A stretch of 64,000 nucleotides of DNA from Pseudomonas sp. P818 (lineage in GTDB: Bacteria > Pseudomonadota > Gammaproteobacteria > Pseudomonadales > Pseudomonadaceae): NCBI RefSeq assembly GCF_000418555.1, contig NZ_ATKM01000021.1:37013-101012 (forward strand), given 5' to 3'. Shown here one piece after another: positions 8,705 through 16,633 of the stretch (position 1 is its first letter; each line of letters starts with the position of its first letter). The notes below the pieces were generated by a model that worked only from the letters and a program-made list of their open reading frames with translations, searched no databases and was not told the origin of the DNA. A program made the position numbers and the translations under genes.

Positions 8705-9442
8705 CTAGGCGACCAGATCGATGCGAGGCGTCGGCGCTGGCAACTCACCCAGACGCCGATACAGATCAAGATTAGGCGCTGGCGGCAAAGCCTGCTGCGA
8801 CTGCTCGGCGGGCTGCTCATCCGCTTGCCTGGCTTCGTCACGCGCCTTGCGCTGCTCGACAGCGTTGGTGGCTTCCTCTCGCCGCTGCTCGGCCAGTTCG
8901 ACGCGCGCCTGCGCCGCCTGCGCCTGAGCCAGCGCGGCAACACGCAAGTCCTGCGGGGAAGGTTCGATGGGCGCGAGCGCTGCGCGCAGGACGATTTCCA
9001 TCTTGCGCAGCGTCGCTTCGGGATCGTTGGGAACGGGGGCGGTGTCGATGCTGACTTCACCGGACACGGCATAGCGCTGTCCGTCAGGGCCGCGCTTGAA
9101 GCTGTAGGTGGGCGCACCGGCGTACTGCCCGCCTACGGCAGCGTGCGCCTGCTCATGAGTGCGCACCTCGCGATCACGCTGCACCAGCTCGGCGATTTCC
9201 AGCTCCTGCTGGCGCTGCTCCTGGGGAGTGAGCTTTGGTTCGCCTGGGCGAGTCGATGAGCTGGCGTCGCGATCAGCCTCTTCCCGCCCGGAAGCAGCCG
9301 AATCGGCCTGCTGCTCCTGTGGCGCGACGACAGGCGCCTGGTCGGCACGAGCGATGTCGACAGACACATCGGGCGACAGCGGCCTGGCCGGACTGACGGA
9401 AGGTGCGGAAATGAATGCTGGCAGGCTGTTGCCGATCTGCAT
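8705..9442 (-). CDS. SprA-like protein with HExxH motif
   Basis: 245 residues with no signal peptide or membrane segment. The N-terminal ~75 residues are low-complexity (Q, E, A, R rich). The conserved centre reads THEQAHAAVGG, then YAGAPTYSF, RGPDGQRYAVSGEVSID, as in the SprA-related family, whose HEQAH has been suggested to be a zinc-metalloprotease active site; no activity is established as far as I know. The C-terminal third is a predicted charged coiled coil (runs of A, Q, R and E). AGGAGGG precedes the ATG by six bases. It lies 48 bp after the rod-like small gene on the same strand, so the two may be cotranscribed. Confidence 0.7.
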   Translation of the reverse strand: MQIGNSLPAFISAPSVSPARPLSPDVSVDIARADQAPVVAPQEQQADSAASGREEADRDASSSTRPGEPKLTPQEQRQQELEIAELVQRDREVRTHEQAHAAVGGQYAGAPTYSFKRGPDGQRYAVSGEVSIDTAPVPNDPEATLRKMEIVLRAALAPIEPSPQDLRVAALAQAQAAQARVELAEQRREEATNAVEQRKARDEARQADEQPAEQSQQALPPAPNLDLYRRLGELPAPTPRIDLVA

Positions 9443-9490
9443 GAACGCCCTCCTGCCCCGCTACCGGCTGCGCTCGCAGCCGGGTACTAC

Positions 9491-9790
9491 TCAGGCACGG
9501 GTATCGATCAGAGTGCCCAGCACCTCGTCGGCCGTGTCGACGACACGTGCATTGGCGCGGACTTCGTTCTCACCGACGCGCAGCGCCACAAGGCTTTCGG
9601 TCAGGTCGGGACGGTTACGCTCGGAAACCTGCGTGCTCGGGTTGACCTGATTCTGCGGCGGCGTCTGCGTGGCCTGCTGCGAGGGATTGACGGTGTTGCT
9701 GGCGATATCAGCGGCTGCCTGCTCGACACGGCGTTGCCCGGACTGGATACCGTTCAAACCCGAATTGAATGCACTGGCGGAGATTTCCAT
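9491..9790 (-). CDS. Small protein resembling flagellar rod protein termini
   Basis: 99 residues. The N-terminus (SAFNSGLNGIQSGQRRVEQ then AAADIASNTVNP) looks like the helical start of flagellar rod/hook proteins such as FlgB/FlgC/FlgG, and the C-terminus (LTESLVALRVGENEVRAN, then ARVVDTADEVLGTLID) looks like their closing helix. The whole central domain of such proteins is missing and is replaced by a Q/P/N-rich linker. AGGGGG lies just before the ATG. It does not belong to a flagellar operon here; its neighbours are bioD and the SprA-like gene. Short proteins at this place in Pseudomonas are usually annotated as hypothetical. Function unknown. Confidence 0.65.
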   Translation of the reverse strand: MEISASAFNSGLNGIQSGQRRVEQAAADIASNTVNPSQQATQTPPQNQVNPSTQVSERNRPDLTESLVALRVGENEVRANARVVDTADEVLGTLIDTRA

Positions 9791-9888
9791 GGCAGCCCCC
9801 TGAGGGATGTAGAACCTAATGGCCAGTATTGAAGCAGAAATCGGCTAAAAAACGTACAGAGAAAAGGCTATGATCGCGTTGCTGTTTA

Positions 9889-10575
9889 TTACCAGCCAGG
9901 CAGCCGCTCCAGATCGAGATACGCCGAGACGGCGTCGGCCTGAGCGCTTTGTAGCCGCGGCACGTGCCCAAGGCAGGGTGCAGGCAGGCGTTCGGCGAGG
10001 GTCGCCAGGTTTTCCTCCAGACGCGATGTCTGTGGCTCGATGATATTGGCCACCCACCCCGCCAGCGGCAGACCATCGCGGGCAATGGCTTCGGCGCTCA
10101 GCACGGCGTGGTTGATACAGCCAAGGCGCACGCCGACCACCAGAATCACTGGAAGCCCCAATGCGACGGCCAGATCCGAGAGCGTCTGCGCGCCGGACAG
10201 CGGCACGCGCCAGCCACCCGCCCCCTCGACCAGGGAAAAATCGGCCGCCTTGTCCAGAACGCCGCGCACGGACTGATAGAGGCTGGCGACATCCAGCACG
10301 ACGCCAACTTCGCGTGCCGCCAGGTGCGGCGCGATAGCCGGCTCGAAGGCCAGCGGGTTGACCTCCTCATAGCGCAGCGGCAACGAACACTGCGCCAGCA
10401 ACGCCAGCGCGTCGTCATTGCGCAGCCCCTGCGCCGTGCTCACGCAACCGGAAGCCACCGGCTTGGCCGCTGCCGTGCTCAGACCATGCAGGCGCGCTGC
10501 ATGCAGCAGGCCAGCGGCGATGGTGGTCTTGCCAACTTCCGTATCGGTGCCGGTGACGAAATAAGCCTGGGCCAT
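9889..10575 (-). CDS. bioD: Dethiobiotin synthetase
   Basis: ATP-dependent carboxylation of 7,8-diaminopelargonate to dethiobiotin (EC 6.3.3.3), the penultimate step of biotin synthesis. 228 residues. The P-loop GTDTEVGKTT is at residues 7-16, followed by KPVASG, an NPLAFEPAIAPHLAA substrate segment and VEGAGGWRVPLS. The MAQAYFVTG start was chosen because it gives the family length; an open frame continues upstream through the opposite reading of bioC but codes for nothing recognisable. Last gene of the bioBFHCD operon. The 71-bp gap after bioC holds a degenerate copy of the GCGAGC repeat seen between bioB and bioF. Confidence 0.95.
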   Translation of the reverse strand: MAQAYFVTGTDTEVGKTTIAAGLLHAARLHGLSTAAAKPVASGCVSTAQGLRNDDALALLAQCSLPLRYEEVNPLAFEPAIAPHLAAREVGVVLDVASLYQSVRGVLDKAADFSLVEGAGGWRVPLSGAQTLSDLAVALGLPVILVVGVRLGCINHAVLSAEAIARDGLPLAGWVANIIEPQTSRLEENLATLAERLPAPCLGHVPRLQSAQADAVSAYLDLERLPGW

Positions 10576-10646
10576 CTGATCCCCCGTAGCAGCGAGCTCT
10601 GCTCGCGAAGCTTGTCTGTTACCTGATTGTCGCGCGAGGTTCGCGC

Positions 10647-11486
10647 CTATGAAGATTTCTGCAGCACGCCGTACACGACCTGATAGGTCGCCGGCAATCC
10701 CTGAGGCTGACGAAAACGCTCGTAGGCCTCGATCAACGCGCGAATGCGTGAACGCCCGGTCAAGCCACCCGGCCGCCCCGGATTGAGATTGTGCGCGCCG
10801 AGGTCCCTGAGCGAGTCGGTCAGGCTGCGCAGATCGGGGAAATGCAGCACCTCGGCCTGGTGTTGCAAGGTCAGCGACTGCAAACCACTGGCCGCGCACA
10901 TCTGCTGGTAATCCTCGAAGCGCCGAAAGCGATTGACGTGGACGAAGCCATCGACCGCCAGCCAGCTGTCGCGCAGCTCCTGCAGAGTACCCACGCAAAG
11001 GCTGGAAAAGGCCAGCACACCGCCCGGACGCAATACGCGCTGCGCCTCGCTCAGCACCCGCGGGAAATCGCCGCACCATTGCAGCGCCAGACTGGAGAAC
11101 AGCAGATCGACACTGGCGTCCTGCAGAGGCAGCGCCTCGGCATCGCCGGCAACGAAATACGCAGCGCCGCCCTGTGGCCTGGCATGACGCAGCATGCCTT
11201 CGGCGATATCCAAGGCCAGGCCTTCGCCCTGCGCATAACGCTCGGCCAGGGCGCGGGTGAAGTGACCCGTGCCGCAGCCCAGGTCCAGCCAGCGACGCGG
11301 TTGCAACGCCGCCGGTAGTTGCGCCAGCAGCTGCGTGCCGACCGTACGCTGCAACTCGGCCACCGAGTCGTAGCTTTCTGCCGCCCGGGAGAAGGACGCA
11401 GCCACCTGACGCTTGTCCAGCAGAGTGCAAGTGGCGCTGTGCGCGCAGGGTGACTCGCGCAGTGGGCGCACACAATGCTCAGACAT
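10647..11486 (-). CDS. bioC: Malonyl-ACP O-methyltransferase
   Basis: SAM-dependent enzyme that methylates malonyl-ACP and so starts pimeloyl-ACP synthesis for biotin (EC 2.1.1.197). 279 residues with SAM motif I WLDLGCGTGHFTRAL, the acidic motif LALDIAEGML and the later LLFSSLALQWC, all usual for BioC. Its ATG overlaps the bioH stop by eight bases (ATGTCTGA), indicating translational coupling. The first ~20 residues, containing three cysteines, are poorly conserved in such proteins, so a start at a later codon cannot be excluded. Confidence 0.93.
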   Translation of the reverse strand: MSEHCVRPLRESPCAHSATCTLLDKRQVAASFSRAAESYDSVAELQRTVGTQLLAQLPAALQPRRWLDLGCGTGHFTRALAERYAQGEGLALDIAEGMLRHARPQGGAAYFVAGDAEALPLQDASVDLLFSSLALQWCGDFPRVLSEAQRVLRPGGVLAFSSLCVGTLQELRDSWLAVDGFVHVNRFRRFEDYQQMCAASGLQSLTLQHQAEVLHFPDLRSLTDSLRDLGAHNLNPGRPGGLTGRSRIRALIEAYERFRQPQGLPATYQVVYGVLQKSS

Positions 11487-12201
11487 CGCAGGCCTCGCGG
11501 ATGAATTCGAGCATCAAAGTCGCCAGCGCATCCGCCTGCTCGAGCACGAAGGCATGGCCGCAGTCTTCCAGCACATCCACCTCGCCGCCAGGCAAAAGCG
11601 CCAGCAGGTCATCGGCGACGGCGGCGGGCACCAGGGCGTCCTGCTCGGCCAGCAGATGCAATTGCGGGCCGGCGAACCCGGCCAGCGCCGCACGGTTGTC
11701 CAGACTGGCCAGCAGGCGCAGCCCGGCCAGCAGAGCAGGCTCGTCGCCAACCCTGAGCTTGTCTTGCAGCTGGCGTGAAAGGCCTCGCGTATCGGCGCCT
11801 CCCTGGGCGCAGAGCATGGCGAAACGCTTGAGAGTCGCGCCGGCATCATCCTGGCAGCCCTGATAGAAGGCGGCGTAGGTGGGCGCCGGCATCGCCGCAT
11901 GCCAGGTATCGCTGACGACGAAACAGGCATTGCTCGCCAGGGTGATCAGACCACGGCAGCGCTCGCCGCGCCGTGCCGCCAGGGCCGTGGCGAGCATGCC
12001 ACCAAGCGACCAGCCGGCCAGCCAGCAATCTTGTGGCAGGCGCGTATCCAGTTCGTCGAGCCAGTCGGCGGCGGCTGCACTGGCTAACCGCGGCAGGGCC
12101 GACAGCTGCACGTTCAGGTCATATCTCAGCGCGTCCGCCAATGGTTGCAGCACGGCGCCATCCAGGCCCCAGCCCGGCAACAGAATCAGCGTCTCATGCA
12201 T
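11479..12201 (-). CDS. bioH: Pimeloyl-ACP methyl ester esterase
   Basis: Alpha/beta hydrolase that removes the methyl ester from pimeloyl-ACP methyl ester, ending the elongation started by BioC (EC 3.1.1.85). 240 residues. The catalytic triad is readable: Ser65 in GWSLGG, Asp188 in EQDALVP and His216 in CGHAF; the oxyanion segment LLPGWGLDG is near the N-terminus. It overlaps bioF at its start and bioC at its end by eight bases each. Having bioH inside the bio operon is the Pseudomonas arrangement; in E. coli it is remote. Confidence 0.95.
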   Translation of the reverse strand: MHETLILLPGWGLDGAVLQPLADALRYDLNVQLSALPRLASAAAADWLDELDTRLPQDCWLAGWSLGGMLATALAARRGERCRGLITLASNACFVVSDTWHAAMPAPTYAAFYQGCQDDAGATLKRFAMLCAQGGADTRGLSRQLQDKLRVGDEPALLAGLRLLASLDNRAALAGFAGPQLHLLAEQDALVPAAVADDLLALLPGGEVDVLEDCGHAFVLEQADALATLMLEFIREACDV

Positions 12202-13363
12202 CGCTTTGCACCTGCGGCCAGCATTCGGCTAGCGCTTCAAGCAACAGATCGAGCTGCGCCTCGCTGTGCGCGGCGGACAGGGTCACGCGCAGCCGCGCGC
12301 TGCCCACCGGCACGGTCGGCGGGCGGATGGCGCCGACCAGCAGGCCGCGTTTTCTGAGCAGGGCCGAGAGTTTCAGCGCGCGGGCGCTGTCGCCGACCAG
12401 GATCGGCTGAATCGGCGTCGGGCTGTCCATCAGGCTCAGGCCGATTTCCGCCGCGCCCTGACGAAAACGCCCGATCAAGCGCTGCAGATGCTCGCGGCGC
12501 CAGTGCTCACTGCGCAGCAGCTCCAGACTTTTCAGCGTGGCACAGGCCACCGCCGGCGGCTGGCTGGTGGTGTAGATGTAGGGGCGGGCGAACTGGATCA
12601 GGGTCTCGATCAGCTCCTCGCTGCCGGCAACGAAGGCACCGGCGGTACCGAAGGCCTTGCCCAGGGTGCCGACCAGCACCTGCACATCATCCTGGCCCAG
12701 GCCGAAGTGCTCGACGATGCCACCGCCGGTGGCGCCCAGCGGGCCGAAGCCATGGGCATCGTCGACCATTACCCAGGCGTCCCGGGCGCGCGCTTCGGCG
12801 CACAGTGCAGGCAGATCGGCCAGGTCGCCGTCCATGCTGAACACACCGTCAGTGACCACCAGGCAATTGCCGCTGGCCTTGCGCAGACGACCGGCCAGGC
12901 TTGCCGCATCGTTGTGCAGGTAGCGTGAGAATCGCGCGCCCGAGAGCAGGCCGGCGTCGAGCAGCGAGGCATGATTGAGGCGATCTTCAAGCACGCTATC
13001 GCCCTGCCCCACCAGCGCGGTGACCACAGCCAGATTGGCCATGTAGCCAGTGGAGAACAGCAGCGCCCGGGGCCGGCCGGTGAACGCGGCCAGTGCCTCT
13101 TCCAGTTCGTGGTGCGGCGTGCTGTGGCCGATCACCAGATGCGAAGCGCCGCCGCCAACGCCCCACTTTTCCGCGCCCTGCTGCAGCGCGCGAATGATCT
13201 CGGGATGATTGGCCAGGCCGAGGTAGTCGTTGGAGCAGAAGGCCAACAGTTGCTCACCGTCCACCTCTACCTGCGGCCCCTGCGGGCTATCCAGTAAGGG
13301 TCGTTGGCGAAACAGGTCGGCGGCCTGACGCTCGGCCAGGCGCTTAGCAAGATCGAAACTCAT
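12194..13363 (-). CDS. bioF: 8-Amino-7-oxononanoate synthase
   Basis: PLP enzyme joining pimeloyl-ACP (or -CoA) and L-alanine with loss of CO2 (EC 2.3.1.47). 389 residues. The PLP-binding lysine is Lys236 in VGTLGKAFG; other signatures are CSNDYLGLANHP, GGGASHLVIGH and DDAHGFGPLG. A GGGAAA ribosome site precedes the ATG. It is the second gene of the operon, separated from bioB by 88 bp that contain a long inverted repeat, while the genes after it overlap one another. Confidence 0.96.
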   Translation of the reverse strand: MSFDLAKRLAERQAADLFRQRPLLDSPQGPQVEVDGEQLLAFCSNDYLGLANHPEIIRALQQGAEKWGVGGGASHLVIGHSTPHHELEEALAAFTGRPRALLFSTGYMANLAVVTALVGQGDSVLEDRLNHASLLDAGLLSGARFSRYLHNDAASLAGRLRKASGNCLVVTDGVFSMDGDLADLPALCAEARARDAWVMVDDAHGFGPLGATGGGIVEHFGLGQDDVQVLVGTLGKAFGTAGAFVAGSEELIETLIQFARPYIYTTSQPPAVACATLKSLELLRSEHWRREHLQRLIGRFRQGAAEIGLSLMDSPTPIQPILVGDSARALKLSALLRKRGLLVGAIRPPTVPVGSARLRVTLSAAHSEAQLDLLLEALAECWPQVQSDA

Positions 13364-13374
13364 GCACGTTTCCC

Positions 13375-13442
13375 GTAGGAGCGAGCGTCGCGAGCGAAAA
13401 GCCAGGACAGGGTGTCATTCGCGAGCAGAGCTCGCTCCTACA
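13375..13442. repeat. REP-like inverted repeat between bioB and bioF
   Basis: Arms GTAGGAGCGAGCGTCGCGAGCGAA and, inverted, TTCGCGAGCAGAGCTCGCTCCTAC surround a short spacer. The pattern is of the Pseudomonas REP/BIME sort. A related partial copy lies at about 10582-10612 between bioC and bioD. Confidence 0.75.
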
Positions 13443-13451
13443 TAAAAGGAA

Positions 13452-14510
13452 TCAGGCCGAAGCGGCGTTGTAGAACAGCCTGGAATCACGCTGCTCGACC
13501 AGCGCCTGCTCGATGGCGGCCTGATGCACCTCGTCGGCGTGCTCTTCACGCTCTTCCGGCTTGATACCGAGACGCTTGAACAGGGCCATGTCCTTGTCCG
13601 CCTGCGGGTTGGCGGTGGTCAGCAGCTTCTCGCCGTAGAAGATAGAGTTGGCGCCAGCCATGAAGGCCAGGGCCTGCATCTGCTCGTTCATCTGCTCGCG
13701 ACCGGCGGACAGGCGTACATGGGATTTCGGCATCATGATGCGCGCCACGGCCAGGGTGCGGATGAAGTCGAACGGGTCGACGTCCTTCTCCTCGGCCAAT
13801 GGCGTGCCCTTGACCTTGACCAGCATATTGATCGGCACGCTTTCCGGGTGCTCCGGCAGGTTGGCCAACTGGATCAACAGCCCTGCGCGGTCGTCCAGCG
13901 ACTCGCCCATGCCGAGGATGCCGCCGGAGCAGATCTTCATCCCCGCCTCGCGCACGTAGGCCAGGGTCTGCAGGCGCTCACCGTAGGTGCGGGTGGTGAT
14001 GATGTTGCCGTAGAACTCCGGCGAGGTGTCGAGGTTGTGGTTGTAGTAATCCAGCCCGGCTTCGGCCAATGCCTGGGTCTGCTCCTGGTCGAGGCGGCCG
14101 AGGGTCATGCAGGTTTCCAGACCGAGCTTCTTCACGCCTTTGACCATTTCCAGCACGTAGGGCATGTCCTTGGCCGACGGATGCTTCCACGCCGCGCCCA
14201 TGCAGAAACGGGTGGAGCCGATGGCCTTGGCCTCGGCGGCAGCCTCCAGCACCTTTTGCACTTCCATCAGCTTTTCCTTGTCCAGGCCGGTGTTGTAGTG
14301 GCCGGACTGCGGGCAGTACTTGCAGTCTTCCGGGCAGGCGCCGGTCTTGATCGACAGCAGCGTCGAGACCTGCACGCGGTTGGGGTCGAAGTGCTGACGA
14401 TGGACGCTCTGCGCCTGGAACAGCAGGTCGTTGAACGGCTGCTCGAACAGTGCGCGAACCTCGGCGAGAGTCCAGTCGTGACGGGGGGTGGTTTCAGCGG
14501 TTGCGCTCAT
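13452..14510 (-). CDS. bioB: Biotin synthase
   Basis: Radical-SAM enzyme that inserts sulfur into dethiobiotin (EC 2.8.1.6). 352 residues, the P. aeruginosa length. The [4Fe-4S] ligands are Cys59, Cys63 and Cys66 in GACPEDCKYC; further family features are FCMGAAWKHP, YYNHNLDTSPEFY and RLSAGREQM. The ATG at 14510 follows AAGGA by nine bases; a 15-residue in-frame extension upstream has no support. It is the promoter-proximal gene of bioBFHCD, and the operator upstream indicates repression by biotinoyl-AMP-bound BirA. Confidence 0.97.
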   Translation of the reverse strand: MSATAETTPRHDWTLAEVRALFEQPFNDLLFQAQSVHRQHFDPNRVQVSTLLSIKTGACPEDCKYCPQSGHYNTGLDKEKLMEVQKVLEAAAEAKAIGSTRFCMGAAWKHPSAKDMPYVLEMVKGVKKLGLETCMTLGRLDQEQTQALAEAGLDYYNHNLDTSPEFYGNIITTRTYGERLQTLAYVREAGMKICSGGILGMGESLDDRAGLLIQLANLPEHPESVPINMLVKVKGTPLAEEKDVDPFDFIRTLAVARIMMPKSHVRLSAGREQMNEQMQALAFMAGANSIFYGEKLLTTANPQADKDMALFKRLGIKPEEREEHADEVHQAAIEQALVEQRDSRLFYNAASA

Positions 14511-14578
14511 CAGAGAAGTCCTTCGACGCTTGGCGGCATCTGTTGTCGGGCCCACGGCGGGGCATTCAGGCTTTGGCC

Positions 14579-14630
14579 ATCATATGTGGCGATTGGATGC
14601 TGTCAACCACGATAAAGACACAGGTTTACA
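14579..14630 (-). promoter_or_regulatory. bioB promoter overlapped by a BirA operator
   Basis: The dyad TGTCAACC-N14-GGTTTACA (14601-14630) fits the BirA box consensus (TTGTAAACC-N14/15-GGTTTACAA). On the minus strand the proximal half-site GGTTGACA supplies the -35 TTGACA, followed by a 16-base spacer and -10 TATGAT (14579-14584). Bound BirA would therefore cover the -35 directly. Confidence 0.8.
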
Positions 14631-14631
14631 T

Positions 14632-14650
14632 TTGATCATTTATCGATCAA
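14632..14650. promoter_or_regulatory. Inverted repeat beside the BirA box
   Basis: TTGATC-N7-GATCAA, directly next to the BirA operator and 58 bp before the plus-strand membrane-protein gene. It may be an operator for that gene or an upstream element of the bio promoter. The spacing does not fit an ANR/FNR box. Confidence 0.3.
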
Positions 14651-14707
14651 TAGAACTTATGTTATGGCACAAGGCCAAATGCTTACCCCTCCCACAGGAT
14701 GTTCTGC

Positions 14708-15001
14708 ATGCAGGTTGAAGGTTTTTTTGAAGGACTCGGCGAAGCGCTGGGCCGCGCCATCCGTTTCATCGTCGACATGCTGTCCGGCGTGCTGGGCGCG
14801 ATGGCCGATGCCATCGACGACTTTCTCCATGGGCTGGCCAGGGCCATCGGCATGGACGTGTCGATCTTCAGCATCATTCTGCTGATCATCGGTCTGCTGT
14901 TTCTCTTCAGCGGCGTGCGCTCGTTCCTGCGCGGCTCGATCATCGGCGGGGTGATCTGGGTATTTCTCGGCCTGATCGTCATGGGCTGGCTGATCCGCTG
15001 A
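14708..15001 (+). CDS. Small two-helix membrane protein
   Basis: 97 residues. The first ~50 are amphipathic (GFFEGLGEALGRAIRF, MADAIDDFLHG), followed by two hydrophobic helices around residues 53-67 and 78-95 joined by a short SGVRSFLRGS loop. AGGATG precedes the ATG at 14708; an upstream in-frame ATG at 14699 lacks a ribosome site. The gene is divergent from bioB and lies 43 bp before comF. A small hypothetical gene occupies this place in other pseudomonads; no function is known to me. Confidence 0.7.
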   Translation: MQVEGFFEGLGEALGRAIRFIVDMLSGVLGAMADAIDDFLHGLARAIGMDVSIFSIILLIIGLLFLFSGVRSFLRGSIIGGVIWVFLGLIVMGWLIR

Positions 15002-15044
15002 CGCTGGCTACACTTCCGGCATCCTCGCTCACGGATGAGCCGCC

Positions 15045-15785
15045 ATGCCACTGTTCGACCTCACCTCGCTGCGCCGCCTGCCCTGGCTGCAACCACGCCG
15101 CCATTGCCAGCTTTGCGATGAAGCAACCGATCACCCCACGCACAGCATCTGCACCGCCTGCGAAGCCGAGCTGCCCTGGCTCGGCGCGCACTGTCAGGTC
15201 TGCGCGGTGCCGCTGGCGGCTCACGGGCTGATCTGCGGCGCCTGCCAGAACAAGCCGCCGAGCTTCACCCGCGTGGAAGCGCCCTGGCGCTACGCCTTTC
15301 CGGTCGACAATCTGATCACCCGTTTCAAGCATCAGGCGCAGTGGCCCCATGGTCGTCTGCTCGCCGAACTGCTGGCCGAACACCTGCGCCATGCCTTCGA
15401 TGAAGGGCTGCCCCGCCCCCAGGCGCTGCTGCCGGTGCCGCTGGCCCGCAAGCGCCAGCGACGACGCGGCTTCAACCAGGCGCAAATGCTCGCCGACTGG
15501 CTGGGCGCCAGCCTGAAACTGCCAGTACACAATGACTGGCTGCAGCGCCGTGTCGATACGCCCGCCCAGCAGGGTCTGGATGCCGCCACGCGCAAGCGCA
15601 ACCTGCGCCAGGCATTCAGCCTCGGCCTTCAAGCGCAGGTTGGCGGTGCTCATTTGGCGCTGGTCGACGACGTGCTTACCACGGGGGCGACGGCCGGGAT
15701 GCTCGCCCATTTGCTGCGCCGCGCTGGCGCCCTACGCGTCGACGTCTATTGCCTGGCACGTACGCCGCGGCCGGGCGATGGCTGA
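15045..15785 (+). CDS. comF: ComF-family phosphoribosyltransferase-like protein
   Basis: 246 residues. The N-terminal zinc-ribbon has paired cysteines (CQLCDEA, CTACEAE, CQVC, CGACQ), and the C-terminal type I phosphoribosyltransferase domain carries the PRPP loop LALVDDVLTTGAT. ALLPVPLARKRQRRRGFNQAQ is the usual ComF signature. ComF/GntX proteins contribute to DNA uptake in naturally competent species; in Pseudomonas the role is not settled. Its position next to the biotin genes parallels the E. coli arrangement beside bioH. Confidence 0.9.
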   Translation: MPLFDLTSLRRLPWLQPRRHCQLCDEATDHPTHSICTACEAELPWLGAHCQVCAVPLAAHGLICGACQNKPPSFTRVEAPWRYAFPVDNLITRFKHQAQWPHGRLLAELLAEHLRHAFDEGLPRPQALLPVPLARKRQRRRGFNQAQMLADWLGASLKLPVHNDWLQRRVDTPAQQGLDAATRKRNLRQAFSLGLQAQVGGAHLALVDDVLTTGATAGMLAHLLRRAGALRVDVYCLARTPRPGDG

Positions 15786-15845
15786 CTTGACGCACCTGGC
15801 ACAGTCGCGCACCGTGCCGACATCCTTTTTTGCCATGCCCGAACC

Positions 15846-16610
15846 ATGTCGCAGCTCGATCCCCTCGCCCAACTGCTCAGCCGCCGACCGAAACGCCTGG
15901 CCCTGCTCGAACAGATCGCCGAACAAGGCTCCATCACCCGCGCCGCCAAGGCTGCCGGGCTGAGTTACAAGGCTGCCTGGGACGCCATCGACGAGCTGAA
16001 CAACCTGTCCGAACAGCCTCTGGTCAGCCGCAGTGTCGGCGGCAAGGGCGGCGGCGGCGCACGTCTGACGCCCGCCGGCGAGCGACTGCTGGCACTGCAG
16101 CGACGCCTGCAGGCGCTGCAGATGCAATTGCTGCAAGCCGCCGGTGACGATGCCGACCTGGAGCTGCTCGGCCGCCTGATGCTGCGCACCAGTGCGCGCA
16201 ACCAGCTGACAGGCCGCGTGCATGCGATTCATGCGCAGGGGCACAACGACCTGATCACTATCGAGCTGCCTGGTGGCAAGCACCTGCAGGCGCTGATCAC
16301 CCATGACAGCACGGAAAACCTGCAGCTGATCGCCGGCAGCAGCGTGGTCGCGCTGATCAAGGCCGGCTGGCTGGAGCTGCAACCACTGAGCCAGCCGGCA
16401 GACGTCGAGCGCAATGCACTGGAAGGCCGCATCGAGCAAGTTCTGCCGGGCGGCGATGGCCCCAGCGAAGTGCGCATGAGCCTGACCAACGGCCAGACCC
16501 TATGCGCCTCGGTCGAACCGCAACATCTGGCGACGCTGGGCCTGGTCGTCGGCGACCCGGTGCGTGCGCAGTTCGCTGCCAGTCAGGTGTTGCTGGGTAC
16601 GCAGTTGTAG
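15846..16610 (+). CDS. modE: Molybdate-responsive regulator ModE
   Basis: 254 residues. The N-terminal winged-helix domain reads LLEQIAEQGSITRAAKAAGLSYKAAWDAI (in parts: EQGSITRAAK, LSYKAAWDA), with KGGGGARLTPAGERLL forming the wing. Two tandem molybdate-binding TOBE (Mop) domains follow at about residues 120-185 and 190-254 (TSARNQLTGRV, VLPGGDGPSEVRM). ModE with molybdate represses the modABC transporter and tunes molybdoenzyme genes. No mod transporter is in the window. It starts 60 bp after comF; no clear ribosome site is visible. Confidence 0.9.
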   Translation: MSQLDPLAQLLSRRPKRLALLEQIAEQGSITRAAKAAGLSYKAAWDAIDELNNLSEQPLVSRSVGGKGGGGARLTPAGERLLALQRRLQALQMQLLQAAGDDADLELLGRLMLRTSARNQLTGRVHAIHAQGHNDLITIELPGGKHLQALITHDSTENLQLIAGSSVVALIKAGWLELQPLSQPADVERNALEGRIEQVLPGGDGPSEVRMSLTNGQTLCASVEPQHLATLGLVVGDPVRAQFAASQVLLGTQL

Positions 16611-16633
16611 AAAGGGTGCGACCCGGCATACCC

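Noticed and set aside
9889..11475. An apparent fusion of an unknown protein to BioD (528 codons)
   Set aside because: The upstream half is an out-of-frame reading of bioC; BioD has its own start at the family length.
14632..14650. ANR/FNR box
   Set aside because: The half-sites are separated by seven bases in a 19-base palindrome, not the TTGAT-N4-ATCAA layout.
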